A stretch of DNA of 64,000 bases, taken from contig NZ_CAJHOE010000002.1 of the NCBI RefSeq assembly GCF_905120475.1, positions 1 to 64,000 of the forward strand. The letters run 5' to 3'. The stretch's first letter is position 1, and every line of letters starts with the position of its first letter. This DNA comes from Campylobacter suis (GTDB taxonomy: Bacteria > Campylobacterota > Campylobacteria > Campylobacterales > Campylobacteraceae). A program made the translations under genes and the position numbers. Of the stretch, positions 17,283-26,429 are shown piece after piece. A model generated the notes under the pieces. That model saw nothing but the letters and a program-made list of their open reading frames with translations, did not search any database and was not told the DNA's origin.

Positions 17283-18620
17283 ATGTGTGCGATAGTGGGC
17301 GTTATAAACTCACCAAGTGCTGCAAAGACTGCGTATTATGCGTTATTTGCTATGCAGCATAGGGGGCAAGAGGCAAGTGGCATAAGTGTTTGTGATAACG
17401 CAGAGATAACAACATTTAAAGGAAATGGGCTTGTTACCGATGTCTTTTCAGCAAAAATCATAAATGAACTAAAAGGCGATATGGCAATCGGACATAATCG
17501 CTACGCAACTGCTGGCAAAAGCTCTAGCGGAGACGCTCAGCCAATAGCCGCAAACTACTCGCTAGGGCAAATTTCAGTCGTTCATAACGGAAATTTAGTC
17601 AATAAAGATGAAGTTAGAAATGATCTGATCCGTGATGGTGCGATATTTCAAACAAACATGGATACAGAAAATATCGTACATCTCATCGCAAAAAACCACA
17701 GCCCACATTTAAAAGAGCGTATCATATCAGCCCTAGAAAAGATAAAAGGTGCATACTGCCTGCTTTTTCAATCCAGACACAAAGTCTTTGCTGTTAGGGA
17801 TCGCTACGGGGTTAGACCTCTATCTTTAGGGCGTTTAAAAGATGGTGGATATATCATAGCCAGCGAAACTTGTGCGTTTGATCTTGTCGAGGCTGAGTTT
17901 ATTAGAGATGTCAAACCTGGTGAGATGATAATATTTGAGCACGGAAAGAGTGAGTTTGAAAGCATAGAGCTCTTTAAGCCAGAGTCTAGAATTTGCGCGT
18001 TTGAATACATCTATTTCGCTCGTCCAGATAGTGTTATAGAAGGTAAATCAGTCTATGAAGCTCGCAAAAAAATGGGCGAAACGCTTGCTAAAAAAAGCAA
18101 GGTTAAGGCTGACTTTGTCATACCTGTACCAGATAGTGGGGTGCCAGCCGCACTTGGGTATGCAAATGCAAGCAGTATACCATTTGAGCTGGCTATCGTG
18201 CGTAACCACTATGTTGGCAGGACATTTATCGAGCCAACACAAGAGATTAGAAATTTAAAAGTTAAGCTAAAACTAAATCCAATGAGCTCGGTACTAAAAG
18301 ATAAAAGCGTTGTGGTTATAGACGACAGCATAGTTCGCGGGACAACATCAAAAAAGATAGTCGAGTTACTTCGTCATGCTGGAGTGCGCGAGATACACTT
18401 TAGAGTGGCTTGCCCTGAGTTAAAATTCCCTGAGCGATACGGCATTGATACGCCAAGCTTTGAAGAGCTTATAAGTGCAAACAAAAGCGTTGAACAAGTG
18501 CGAGAGTATATCGGTGCTGATAGTCTTGAGTTTTTAGATATTGATGAGCTAAAAAGCAGTCTTGGTAATGAGCGAAAGTACTCACTGGTAAGTTTTGATG
18601 GGGATTATTTTATAAAATGA
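17283..18620 (+). CDS. purF: Amidophosphoribosyltransferase
   Basis: 445 residues. First committed step of purine synthesis: PRPP plus glutamine gives phosphoribosylamine. The N-terminal nucleophile is C2 (MCAIVGV), exposed after Met removal, with no propeptide. QHRGQEASGI and GHNRYATAG belong to the glutaminase domain. VVVIDDSIVRGTTSKK is the PRPP-binding loop of the C-terminal phosphoribosyltransferase domain. The stop overlaps the next start by 4 bases, coupling purF to the lipoprotein gene. Confidence 0.97.
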   Translation: MCAIVGVINSPSAAKTAYYALFAMQHRGQEASGISVCDNAEITTFKGNGLVTDVFSAKIINELKGDMAIGHNRYATAGKSSSGDAQPIAANYSLGQISVVHNGNLVNKDEVRNDLIRDGAIFQTNMDTENIVHLIAKNHSPHLKERIISALEKIKGAYCLLFQSRHKVFAVRDRYGVRPLSLGRLKDGGYIIASETCAFDLVEAEFIRDVKPGEMIIFEHGKSEFESIELFKPESRICAFEYIYFARPDSVIEGKSVYEARKKMGETLAKKSKVKADFVIPVPDSGVPAALGYANASSIPFELAIVRNHYVGRTFIEPTQEIRNLKVKLKLNPMSSVLKDKSVVVIDDSIVRGTTSKKIVELLRHAGVREIHFRVACPELKFPERYGIDTPSFEELISANKSVEQVREYIGADSLEFLDIDELKSSLGNERKYSLVSFDGDYFIK

Positions 18621-19300
18621 AGCTTTTTAGGCTAGTTTTTCTTGCGGCTTTTACACTACTTTTTGCTAGCTGTACCGCAAAAAAAGAGATTAGCGCTACA
18701 ACCACAAAAGCTGTTTTGTATGAGTATTATGAAAATGACTTAAGCCTTCAAAAGATGGGGTTTTATGCAAAATTTAACGATAAAAATGCAAGCGATATGG
18801 CAAATATCACTCATCTGAAAACTTTAACTGGTAAAGAAAATTTTATCATACAAAAAATAGGCGAAATCGGCTTAGTGCTACTAAATTTAGATACAAATCA
18901 AACCATAAATTTAGACCAAAAAGTCAAGCTTCAAAATTCAAAAGGCATAAAAATTTATGAAGTAAAACCAGGTTTTATACAAAGCATGGTCTTTGTAGCA
19001 AGTGATGGGATTTGTACCACTTGGAGCAAAGAAAAGCCCCTTTTTGCAAGGACTGTAAGCAACTACTATCCATTTTTAAATCAAAATTTACGCACACCAT
19101 TTGCAAGCAAGATAGAACTCATCTTGCAAAAAAATAAAGGTGCACTTGTGGGCGATTTTGCCATTATAAATAGGCTTTTTAGTGACGAAAAAGCAAGCTA
19201 CATAGATGAGCTTACCGAACAAGATGAGTTTAAAAACTCCCTTACAAACGACATTATCAAGCAAACTAGGGTTTTAGACTTTATCTGTGAGATAAAATGA
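18617..19300 (+). CDS. Putative lipoprotein, unknown function
   Basis: 227 residues. The signal peptide ends in a lipobox (LFASC, cysteine at about residue 19), so the mature protein should be lipid-anchored in the envelope. The remainder is lysine-rich with no motif I recognise. It overlaps purF upstream and the ABC exporter downstream by 4 bases each. The coupling to the exporter suggests an accessory envelope partner of that transporter. Confidence 0.7.
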   Translation: MKLFRLVFLAAFTLLFASCTAKKEISATTTKAVLYEYYENDLSLQKMGFYAKFNDKNASDMANITHLKTLTGKENFIIQKIGEIGLVLLNLDTNQTINLDQKVKLQNSKGIKIYEVKPGFIQSMVFVASDGICTTWSKEKPLFARTVSNYYPFLNQNLRTPFASKIELILQKNKGALVGDFAIINRLFSDEKASYIDELTEQDEFKNSLTNDIIKQTRVLDFICEIK

Positions 19301-20937
19301 TACGAGAAATTTTAAAGGCAAACATCGCCAAACTCCTACTCATAACTATTTTAACACTTGCATATAGCTGGCTTGGTGTAGCAACTTTAGCGTTTATAAA
19401 TGATGAGCTTTTAAGTGTTAAGAGCTTTGATGGAGTGGTTTTAGCAAAATTTATGGGGCTTTTGCTTGCCTTTTTTGCACTTTCAGTTTATGCAAATATC
19501 ACTCTTTCAAATTTCGGACATAAGCTTGTTTATACTATACGAAAACGCTTAGTAAAGCAAATTCTAGACACGCCAAACGCCCAGATAAATGTAATCGGCA
19601 AAGCAAAAATCATTGCAAGTCTAAATAGCGACATAAAGACCATATCCTTTGCTTTCATGAGTGCGCCAAGCTTGCTTCAAGGCTCTGTTTTTTTATTTGC
19701 GGTTTGCGCATATCTATTTTACATCTCGCCCAAGCTTTTCATCTTTGTTGCTATTTGGATGAGCGTGATACTTTTGATAAACGCCTATTTGATGAAGCAT
19801 GTACATAAAAATTTTAAAATCTCACGAGCCAAAGATGATGAGCTGCAAGCGAGCTACAACGATATAGTCGAGGGTCACAGAGAGCTTAGCCTAAGCCCAG
19901 AACGAGCGTTTTTAACATACGGCGAGCTTGATGTGGTGGCAAATGAAAAGATGGCAAGTATGATAAAAACTGACATCTACCACTCTATCGGCAACAACTT
20001 TAGCAATATAATGCTTCTAGGGCTTGTTGGGCTTTGCATATTTTTGTGCCTTGCTTACGAGCTTGCTAGCCTTGAAATAGCTGTTACGATGAGCCTAGCG
20101 ATACTATTTTTGCGTGGCTCTATCTTATCAATGATGGGTGCTATACCAACGACACTTAGTGCAAAAGTCAGCCTAGATAAAATTTCAAAACTAGAGTTTG
20201 TAAATTTTAAAGCTGATTTTAAAAAGCGTGAAAATTTGTTTAAAAACTGGCAAGAAATTTGCTTAAAAAATGTCGATTTTTCATACGCTCAAGGCTTTGG
20301 GCTTAAGGATATAAACTTTTGCATAAAGCGGGGTGAGATTGTATTTTTGATAGGTAAAAATGGCAGCGGCAAAAGCACATTTGTAAATGTTTTATGCGGA
20401 CTTTTGCGTCCAAATAGTGGAGAAATTCTAATAGACTCAAACCCAGTTACTGAAGAAAATTTAAGAGAGTATCAGACAAATATAAGTGCGATATTTAGCG
20501 ACTTTTATCTATTTTCTCAAGTCATTGATGAAAACGCAAATGAAGCCAGCAAAGATCAAGTCGATGAGCTTTTGTCTTTGCTTGAGATAGATGATAAGGT
20601 TAAGGTCGTGCAAGCAAGACTTAGCACGACAGCTCTCTCGCAGGGGCAGCGAAAGCGTTTGAGTCTATTTATAGCACTACTTCAAAACCCAGGACTTTTG
20701 GTACTTGATGAGTGGGCGGCAGATCAAGACCCGATATTTAAACGAGTATTTTATAGAGAAATTTTACCACTTATAAAAGAGAGGGGGGTTAGCATACTGG
20801 CTATCAGCCACGATGATGGGTATTTTGATGTAGCAGAAAGAATTTTCCTAGCAAAAGATGGCACAATAAGAGAGTTAGTTGGTGCTGAACGCGAAAGTGC
20901 AAGTAAAGATGCTACAAGCAAGCTAGAAGAGAGCTAA
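19297..20937 (+). CDS. ABC exporter, permease fused to ATPase (YojI/SyrD/PvdE type)
   Basis: 546 residues. The N-terminal half has about six membrane helices. The ATPase half shows Walker A GKNGSGKST near 353, the signature LSQGQRKRL near 447, Walker B LLVLDEWAADQDP near 466-478, and the switch histidine in AISHDD. The signature SQGQ and the EWAADQDP string are hallmarks of the cyclic-peptide/siderophore exporter group that includes E. coli YojI, which exports microcin J25. No peptide or siderophore biosynthesis gene is adjacent, so the cargo is unknown. Coupled by 4 bases to the preceding lipoprotein. Confidence 0.88.
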   Translation: MIREILKANIAKLLLITILTLAYSWLGVATLAFINDELLSVKSFDGVVLAKFMGLLLAFFALSVYANITLSNFGHKLVYTIRKRLVKQILDTPNAQINVIGKAKIIASLNSDIKTISFAFMSAPSLLQGSVFLFAVCAYLFYISPKLFIFVAIWMSVILLINAYLMKHVHKNFKISRAKDDELQASYNDIVEGHRELSLSPERAFLTYGELDVVANEKMASMIKTDIYHSIGNNFSNIMLLGLVGLCIFLCLAYELASLEIAVTMSLAILFLRGSILSMMGAIPTTLSAKVSLDKISKLEFVNFKADFKKRENLFKNWQEICLKNVDFSYAQGFGLKDINFCIKRGEIVFLIGKNGSGKSTFVNVLCGLLRPNSGEILIDSNPVTEENLREYQTNISAIFSDFYLFSQVIDENANEASKDQVDELLSLLEIDDKVKVVQARLSTTALSQGQRKRLSLFIALLQNPGLLVLDEWAADQDPIFKRVFYREILPLIKERGVSILAISHDDGYFDVAERIFLAKDGTIRELVGAERESASKDATSKLEES

Positions 20938-20943
20938 ATTTAC

Positions 20944-20962
20944 CCTTTTTTAAAAGGTTTTT
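20944..20962 (+). terminator. Possible intrinsic terminator after the ABC exporter
   Basis: CCTTTT/AAAAGG hairpin followed by five T, 6 bases past the stop. The loop is very short. The T run merges with the next promoter. Confidence 0.4.
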
Positions 20963-20963
20963 G

Positions 20964-20969
20964 TATAAA
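20964..20969 (+). promoter_or_regulatory. Putative -10 box for the pflA transcription unit
   Basis: TATAAA directly preceded by TTG, 26 bases before the ATG at 20996. Confidence 0.4.
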
Positions 20970-20995
20970 ATGTTTAAAAATTTTAAAGGCGGCAG

Positions 20996-21700
20996 ATGAA
21001 GTTTGTAAATTTCAACCACCAAAAAACATTAAGCCTAGCAAATTTACTAAGCTTAACAAATGAAAAACTATCTAGCGAGTTATCGCTCTGCGAGCATAGG
21101 TATATATCATATTTTCAAGATCCTGCGCTTAATAAAGACGCTCACATACGCTGTGAAATAGGCTCTATAAGCTATGTTTTAGCCCTACTTTGCAAGTACT
21201 CTGGCGCTACGCAAAGTTACTTTGATGAGCTTGATGACGGCTTTTTAAGTGGTGAGTGCAATGTCGGTGAAGAGGAGTTTGAAACACTTTGTGAATGGCT
21301 AAAAGATACTGAAAATATCATCATAGACAGCTCATTTTTTACCCACCCTGACGCACAAATGCTATTTGAGTTTTTAGAAATTTTAGATAAAAATATCATC
21401 TTAGCAGACGCAAAACAACATGAGTATAAAACCACTGGTAAGTTATGCGAGCTAAAAGAGTTGGAAAATTTTGATGGAAGTGTTGTTTATAAGATAAACT
21501 CACAAGAGCTAAGGCTTGTTGGAGGGTTAAATTTTGCCCTTGTTAGCAAGATAAAAAACGGCGATAAAGTAAAATTATGCCTACTTGATGATGAGATAAA
21601 ATTTGAACAAAATGACGATATAAAGGGCGTTGTCGCATTACTATATGCGCCAAATTTAAAAGGCTACTGCTTTGAGCTTGTAAAGCTTACCAAGGTTTAA
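20996..21700 (+). CDS. Hypothetical protein upstream of pflA
   Basis: 234 residues, no signal peptide or membrane helix, acidic and leucine-rich; probably cytoplasmic. Not confidently recognised. The segment DELDDGFLSGECNVGEEEFE (about 82-101) faintly resembles sequence in epsilonproteobacterial NuoF/NuoG-type proteins. In C. jejuni pflA directly follows the nuo operon, so this could be a relic of that locus; this is speculation. The gene ends 7 bases before pflA and is presumably co-transcribed with it. Confidence 0.6.
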   Translation: MKFVNFNHQKTLSLANLLSLTNEKLSSELSLCEHRYISYFQDPALNKDAHIRCEIGSISYVLALLCKYSGATQSYFDELDDGFLSGECNVGEEEFETLCEWLKDTENIIIDSSFFTHPDAQMLFEFLEILDKNIILADAKQHEYKTTGKLCELKELENFDGSVVYKINSQELRLVGGLNFALVSKIKNGDKVKLCLLDDEIKFEQNDDIKGVVALLYAPNLKGYCFELVKLTKV

Positions 21701-21707
21701 AATATAG

Positions 21708-24083
21708 ATGAAAAAATTTTTAGCCATCTTACTTTTGCCCGTGTTAGCTCTTAGCCTAACACTTAGTATAAACAGTGGCACAGATGATGGCAAGCCATAT
21801 AGCGTTATAACCCTTAGCGATGAAAATGAATTTGAGTGCGTAGAGCAGATCCTTGCCTATAATACAAAACGCTTTGCATGCATGATAGATGATGATGGCA
21901 TGGTAAATATCGATGATGTCGATCTTGCCTTAATGGATATACGCTACAAAAAACAAGACGGCAAGCTCTTTATCATAGTGCTTCCAAAGGCAAATTCTAG
22001 GCTTTTAAACTTAGAAAATAAACTTCATGAAAATAGCGAAATTTTTAAAAACAACTCTAGAATTTCCAAGCGTTTTAGTATAGTAATAGATCCAAAACTT
22101 AGTGAATTTGACAAAAATGCACAAAATGGTATAAATTTTGCACCCAAATTTGATGAGCTTTTATTGCCAAGTATCGGGGCACTTGACTTTAGCAAAGCAC
22201 CGATGGAGGCTATGGATAGCAACGATATAGATCTTTACATAAATATCAAACAAGCCTATGAAGCCGGCAACTTTAACCGAGTTTTAGCAGAGACAAAAAG
22301 TGCGATAACTCGCCATCCAAATAGTATATTTTCAAGTGAATTTTTACTTTATCGACTAAGGGCTATGGGAAAAGCTTTAGAAAATGAAGAAGACGCCATA
22401 GATATAGACTTTGATCATACAAATATAGTTGAAGAGGGCAAGGCTTGGATGCGTAAATTTGCCTCTGACGAGAACTATCCAGAGGTACTTTACCTAGTAA
22501 CTCGAGCATATATCAAGCAAAATTTAAACAGCGATGCAAAATACACAGTAGATCTACTAAAAACAGAGCATACGAAGTCTAAATTTAGCAAGCTTGCGAT
22601 GCTTGATTATGCTGATGAAATTTATAAAAACTCTGGTCAAAAAGAGGCGACTGGGCTATATGAGTATGTCCTTTATAATACCGATGATATCGATATCGCA
22701 AGTAGAGCCGCACTTAGCTTAGCAAGCGCAAACATCGAAAAAGACCGCATTGAAGAGGCTAAAAACTACATTATAAAAATACTAAACGCAAATCAGAAAT
22801 TTTTCTTAGCCAACCAGCCAAAAGCCATGGATCTTGCAAAAATTTTTGATGAACGAAATATGCACGATATAGCCTCTAAAATTTATGAGATAATAGCAAA
22901 TGAAGATGACTCAAAAAGCGAATTTTATGAAGTTGCGCTTAAAAATTTAGGTATTGCACTTGCTGATGATAACCAAACACAAAAAGCATACGACTACCTA
23001 AAACGCTACGAGAAGGAATTTAAAGACGGGGATTATCTAGCAGAGGTTCAAAGCACTCTAGGTAGGCTATTTTTTGATCTTGGAGAGACAAATTCCACTA
23101 AGCTTTACGAATACTACGACCTTTTAATGCAAAAGTACGACAAAAGTGATATAGGCATAAAGGCGCTTGCAAGCGCAGTTGAGTTAAATTTTAATGAAAA
23201 ACGCTATAAGCAAGCACTTGAATTTACACAACAAGCAAAGGATCTTAACCTAACTGCTTCAATGGATATCATAAATCGCTCAGCTCTGGCGCTAGCCCAG
23301 CAAGGCATTAGAGATAACGACTGCCAGATAGTAATAAATTTACTCGAAGCGTATGATGTAAACACACTAGAGCTTCCACAGTTTAAGTTGCATGACTGCT
23401 TAAAGCGCACAGCTCGCCACGAAAAAGCACTAAATTTAGCCAAGTCTCATATACAAGATAAAAATCTTGAGGATAGAGTCGAGTGGTTGGTTAAGCTTTC
23501 TGCTGATTTAAGACAATTAAAAATGTATGAAGATAGTGTAAATGCCGCAAATGACGCACTCTCTTTGGGTGCTAGCGTGCCTTATGCTGACCCTACACCG
23601 GCACTTTATGACCGCTTTTACTCGCTTATTAAACTAAACCGATTAAATGACGCCATAAGGACGATGGGCGCCATCGAAGAGCTTCGTGGGCAAGACTTTA
23701 AGATAATAGAAAGCTTTGACGCACTAGCAAAATTTGCATTTAGCAAGAGTGATTACGCAAACACGACCACATATGCAAAAAAGGCGCTAGAGCTAGCAAA
23801 TTCGGTGCGTATAAATGTTTTTACACCGGATCTAAATTTCTTATACTCGCACGCTTCATTAAAAATGGGGAATTTAGCTGACGCACTTGATGAGGCGAAA
23901 TACATCTTAAACCTGAAACTAAAACCGCTTGAACGCAGTCGTGCGCTAAATTTAATGGCTGACATACATATAGCACGAAAAGAGCCAAACGAAGCAAGAA
24001 AATACTTAAATGAATGCGTAAATAGCAACATCGATAACGAATTCGTCTCGCTTTGTAAAGCGTCTTTAGAACTGCTAAAATAA
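21708..24083 (+). CDS. pflA: Flagellar motor scaffold protein PflA
   Basis: 791 residues, close to the 788 of C. jejuni PflA as I recall it. A Sec signal peptide covers about residues 1-18. An N-terminal beta-rich part (to about 165) is followed by a long array of TPR-like helical pairs to the C-terminus. In Campylobacter, PflA is periplasmic and builds part of the wide disk structure that scaffolds extra stator units around the flagellar motor; mutants have paralysed flagella. The call rests on length, signal, domain order and overall character, not on a catalytic motif. Confidence 0.78.
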   Translation: MKKFLAILLLPVLALSLTLSINSGTDDGKPYSVITLSDENEFECVEQILAYNTKRFACMIDDDGMVNIDDVDLALMDIRYKKQDGKLFIIVLPKANSRLLNLENKLHENSEIFKNNSRISKRFSIVIDPKLSEFDKNAQNGINFAPKFDELLLPSIGALDFSKAPMEAMDSNDIDLYINIKQAYEAGNFNRVLAETKSAITRHPNSIFSSEFLLYRLRAMGKALENEEDAIDIDFDHTNIVEEGKAWMRKFASDENYPEVLYLVTRAYIKQNLNSDAKYTVDLLKTEHTKSKFSKLAMLDYADEIYKNSGQKEATGLYEYVLYNTDDIDIASRAALSLASANIEKDRIEEAKNYIIKILNANQKFFLANQPKAMDLAKIFDERNMHDIASKIYEIIANEDDSKSEFYEVALKNLGIALADDNQTQKAYDYLKRYEKEFKDGDYLAEVQSTLGRLFFDLGETNSTKLYEYYDLLMQKYDKSDIGIKALASAVELNFNEKRYKQALEFTQQAKDLNLTASMDIINRSALALAQQGIRDNDCQIVINLLEAYDVNTLELPQFKLHDCLKRTARHEKALNLAKSHIQDKNLEDRVEWLVKLSADLRQLKMYEDSVNAANDALSLGASVPYADPTPALYDRFYSLIKLNRLNDAIRTMGAIEELRGQDFKIIESFDALAKFAFSKSDYANTTTYAKKALELANSVRINVFTPDLNFLYSHASLKMGNLADALDEAKYILNLKLKPLERSRALNLMADIHIARKEPNEARKYLNECVNSNIDNEFVSLCKASLELLK

Positions 24084-24130
24084 GCGTTTGTTGAAAATTT
24101 TAAATTTTTATGAAATTAAGCAAATTTTAA

Positions 24131-24159
24131 TTGACAATAAAACTTTTTTTAGTTAAAAT
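24131..24159 (+). promoter_or_regulatory. Consensus sigma-70 promoter for the five-tRNA operon
   Basis: TTGACA at 24131-24136 and TAAAAT at 24154-24159, separated by exactly 17 bases. A full consensus -35 is unusual in Campylobacter and suits a strongly expressed tRNA operon. Confidence 0.8.
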
Positions 24160-24198
24160 ACGCTTTTTTAATGACGTAGTGGCACATTACTCACACTA

Positions 24199-24276
24199 CG
24201 GGGTGTAGCGCAGTCTGGTTAGCGCATCTGGTTTGGGACCAGAGGGCCGAAGGTTCGAATCCTTTCACCCCGACCA
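24199..24276 (+). tRNA. tRNA-Pro (anticodon TGG)
   Basis: Acceptor stem CGGGGTG pairs with CACCCCG; encoded CCA at 24274-24276; anticodon loop TTTGGGA; T loop GGTTCGAAT. First of five tandem tRNAs. Confidence 0.96.
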
Positions 24277-24282
24277 TGACAT

Positions 24283-24360
24283 GGTGAGTGTAGCTCAGTC
24301 GGTTAGAGCATCAGATTGTGGTCCTGAGGGTCGTGGGTTCGATTCCCATCACTCACCCCA
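24283..24360 (+). tRNA. tRNA-His (anticodon GTG)
   Basis: The extra 5' G (24283) opposite the discriminator C (24357) is the histidine identity feature. Anticodon loop TTGTGGT; CCA encoded at 24358-24360. Confidence 0.96.
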
Positions 24361-24366
24361 CTTTGG

Positions 24367-24443
24367 GCGCTCGTAGCTCAATTGGATAGAGCGACAGACT
24401 TCGGATCTGTAGGTTATGGGTTCGACTCCTATCGGGCGCGCCA
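24367..24443 (+). tRNA. tRNA-Arg (anticodon TCG)
   Basis: Acceptor GCGCTCG pairs with CGGGCGC, including one G-T pair. Anticodon loop CTTCGGA; CCA encoded. Confidence 0.95.
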
Positions 24444-24463
24444 CTTTTTGGATTATCCAACAT

Positions 24464-24540
24464 GCGCTCATAGCTCAGCTGGATAGAGCAACGGCCTTCT
24501 AAGCCGTAGGCCAGAGGTTCGAATCCTCTTGGGCGTACCA
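24464..24540 (+). tRNA. tRNA-Arg (anticodon TCT)
   Basis: Acceptor GCGCTCA with TGGGCGT, including terminal and internal G-T pairs. Anticodon loop CTTCTAA; CCA encoded at 24538-24540. Confidence 0.95.
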
Positions 24541-24557
24541 CTTTATTTTGTTTTTGT

Positions 24558-24642
24558 GCGGATGTGGTGAAATTGGCAGACACACCAGACTTAGGATCTG
24601 GCGCTTCACGGCATGGAGGTTCAAGTCCTCTCATCCGCACCA
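24558..24642 (+). tRNA. tRNA-Leu (anticodon TAG)
   Basis: 85 bases with the long variable arm of class II tRNAs. Acceptor GCGGATG/CATCCGC; anticodon loop CTTAGGA; CCA encoded. Last of the five-gene array. Confidence 0.95.
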
Positions 24643-24762
24643 TACTTTACTCTTGATTTCTCTAATTTTTACAAAAGATAGTCCTATAAAATAATAAATT
24701 TTCTTTTAATATCTCTTACTAAGCAAAATTTTACCCCGAGCATAAACTGAAATAATTAAATA

Positions 24763-25704
24763 TTATAAAAATTTAAATCCAAATTCTGAGCCCTTATCCT
24801 TTTGCGAGTTTATAATTAGCTCAAAGTCGTGCATTTTTAGTATCTGTTTTACAATATAAAGCCCTAGCCCAAATGAATTTGTCTTATTATTATCGCTAGT
24901 TTTAAAGTATTTTTTGGTTATTAGCTTTATCTCTTTTGCCTCAATACCGACACCCTTATCACACACAAGAAGAGAGTTTTCGTTAAGCCTTATAACAACC
25001 TCATCTAAAGAGTATTTAAGCGCATTTTCAACCAAATTTATAATGACTTGCCGCATCAGCGTCTCATCTGCCGTTATCATGACACTTTTTTGAGTGTATA
25101 AAATTTGTCTATCCATATAGCGCGACGAGAGTTCGTTTTGAATATTTTTAACCAAAATTCCAAGATCAAATTTGCTTTTTTGAGCGATTAAATTTTCACT
25201 CGAACGCAAATTTACACGATCTATCAACGCCACGATATTTTGGCTATTTCTAACGATCTTTTCTATAAAATTTGCTCTTGTTTTTTCATCCATTTGAGGA
25301 TCATTTTTTATAGTTTGGCTAGCAGCATTTATCACAGCAATAGGGTTTTTAAACTCATGCGATATAGAGCCAAGAAGTCCTTGTAGTTGCGAATTCCTTA
25401 GTTTTATCTTGGCTGATTTTTTAGTTAGTTTTTTATTTTTCTCTTTTATCTGCAAAAAAAGCTCATCCAAACTAGTGCTAATCTCAGCATTTTCATCAAA
25501 GAAAAACCCGTTTTTATCCATGTGTTCTTCATAGTTTAAAATTTTTTCTTTTAATCTTTTTGTATCTTTATACACCAAAGCACAAATTAGTAAAATCATA
25601 AAAAAAGCTAACACCAAAGCACAAACGGCAGGGCTTTTAAAGTAACTAATCGTAGCAGCAAAGACCACCACAAGAAAGCAAAAAAGAGCAAATTTCTTCA
25701 GCAA
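24763..25704 (-). CDS. phosS: Sensor histidine kinase, probable PhosS
   Basis: 313 residues. Two membrane helices lie near 5-22 and 25-45 with almost no periplasmic loop between them. The H-box SHEFKNP near 116, N-box NLVENALKYS near 221, G1 DKGVGI and G2 FGLGLYIVKQ follow in order. It overlaps the response regulator by 7 bases and sits divergent from pstSCAB, so phosphate sensing by a PhosS-like kinase is likely. In C. jejuni phosS/phosR are not next to pst, so the name rests on context and the PHO box. The short loop suggests input through the membrane, possibly from the Pst complex. Confidence 0.8.
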   Translation of the reverse strand: MLKKFALFCFLVVVFAATISYFKSPAVCALVLAFFMILLICALVYKDTKRLKEKILNYEEHMDKNGFFFDENAEISTSLDELFLQIKEKNKKLTKKSAKIKLRNSQLQGLLGSISHEFKNPIAVINAASQTIKNDPQMDEKTRANFIEKIVRNSQNIVALIDRVNLRSSENLIAQKSKFDLGILVKNIQNELSSRYMDRQILYTQKSVMITADETLMRQVIINLVENALKYSLDEVVIRLNENSLLVCDKGVGIEAKEIKLITKKYFKTSDNNKTNSFGLGLYIVKQILKMHDFELIINSQKDKGSEFGFKFL

Positions 25705-26351
25705 ATTTTATATCCTTGACCGCGTACCGCCACGATATACTCACCTCCAAGCTTTTCACGCAGTCGCTTTATGGCAATATTTATCGTCTTTTCGCTAGTT
25801 TCGTCATTTTGCCAAATTTTATCTGCGAGATACTCTCTAGAAAGGATAAGATTTTTATTTTTTATAAACTCTGAGAGTAGTAAAATTTCAAGCTTGCTGA
25901 GCAAAACTTCACTATTTTTAACCAGAACTTTTGCCGAGCTTAAATCCAGAAAAATATCTTTAAATTTATATACATTAGCCTCTTTTTTTGTTCGTTTTAG
26001 CACTGCCTTTACGCGTACTATCAGGTCATCCATATCAAAAGGTTTCGTGATATAATCATCTCCGCCACTTTCAAAGCCTTGTAGCTGCTCTTTCTTGCTA
26101 TCTTTGGCTGATAAAAATATCACAGGATGATTAAAGCCTTTTTTTCGTAACTCTAAAACAAACTCAGCCCCCTCAGCATGTATCAAGTTTCTATCTACGA
26201 TGAGTAAATCAACATCCTCTTCTTCTAAAAACTGCTCAACTTTTTTGGTGTTATAAAAGCCAAAAGTCTCAAATCCAGCCTTTTGCAAGTTATATTCAAG
26301 TAGCTCAACTAGATCTTTTTCATCGTCAATTATCACGACTAGCCCAGACAT
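25698..26351 (-). CDS. phosR: OmpR-family response regulator, probable PhosR
   Basis: 217 residues. Receiver domain with acidic pocket D9-D10, phosphoacceptor D53 (in LIVDRNL) and the conserved lysine in YITKPF. A winged-helix DNA-binding domain fills about 125-217 (SREYLADKIW and INIAIKRLREKLG). Start supported by AAGGGGG upstream. Divergent from pstS with a 123-base gap that contains a perfect PHO box, the site I recall for C. jejuni PhosR. Likely activates pstSCAB when phosphate is low. Confidence 0.82.
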   Translation of the reverse strand: MSGLVVIIDDEKDLVELLEYNLQKAGFETFGFYNTKKVEQFLEEEDVDLLIVDRNLIHAEGAEFVLELRKKGFNHPVIFLSAKDSKKEQLQGFESGGDDYITKPFDMDDLIVRVKAVLKRTKKEANVYKFKDIFLDLSSAKVLVKNSEVLLSKLEILLLSEFIKNKNLILSREYLADKIWQNDETSEKTINIAIKRLREKLGGEYIVAVRGQGYKIC

Positions 26352-26374
26352 TTTGCCCCCTTTTTTAATGCTAG

Positions 26375-26380
26375 ATTATA
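26375..26380 (-). promoter_or_regulatory. Putative -10 box for phosR-phosS
   Basis: TATAAT on the minus strand, 24 bases before the phosR ATG. The sequence ATTATAAT is symmetrical and reads as a -10 on both strands. Confidence 0.4.
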
Positions 26381-26413
26381 ATACAAATTTACAAAATTTT
26401 AGCCAAATTTTAT

Positions 26414-26429
26414 GTTTCCAAAATGTTTC
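26414..26429 (+). promoter_or_regulatory. PHO box (PhosR operator) of pstSCAB
   Basis: GTTTCCAAAATGTTTC fits every fixed position of the C. jejuni PhosR consensus GTTTCNAAAANGTTTC. A TAAGAT at 26440-26445 can serve as -10 box, placing the PHO box over the -35 region as expected for an activator of the PhoB class. Confidence 0.85.

Noticed and set aside
24353-24643. 96-codon reading frame on the minus strand across the tRNA array
   Set aside because: It is antisense to tRNA-Arg and tRNA-Leu; the peptide with RGLEPP/RGFEPL is the well-known false product of reverse-translated tRNA sequence.
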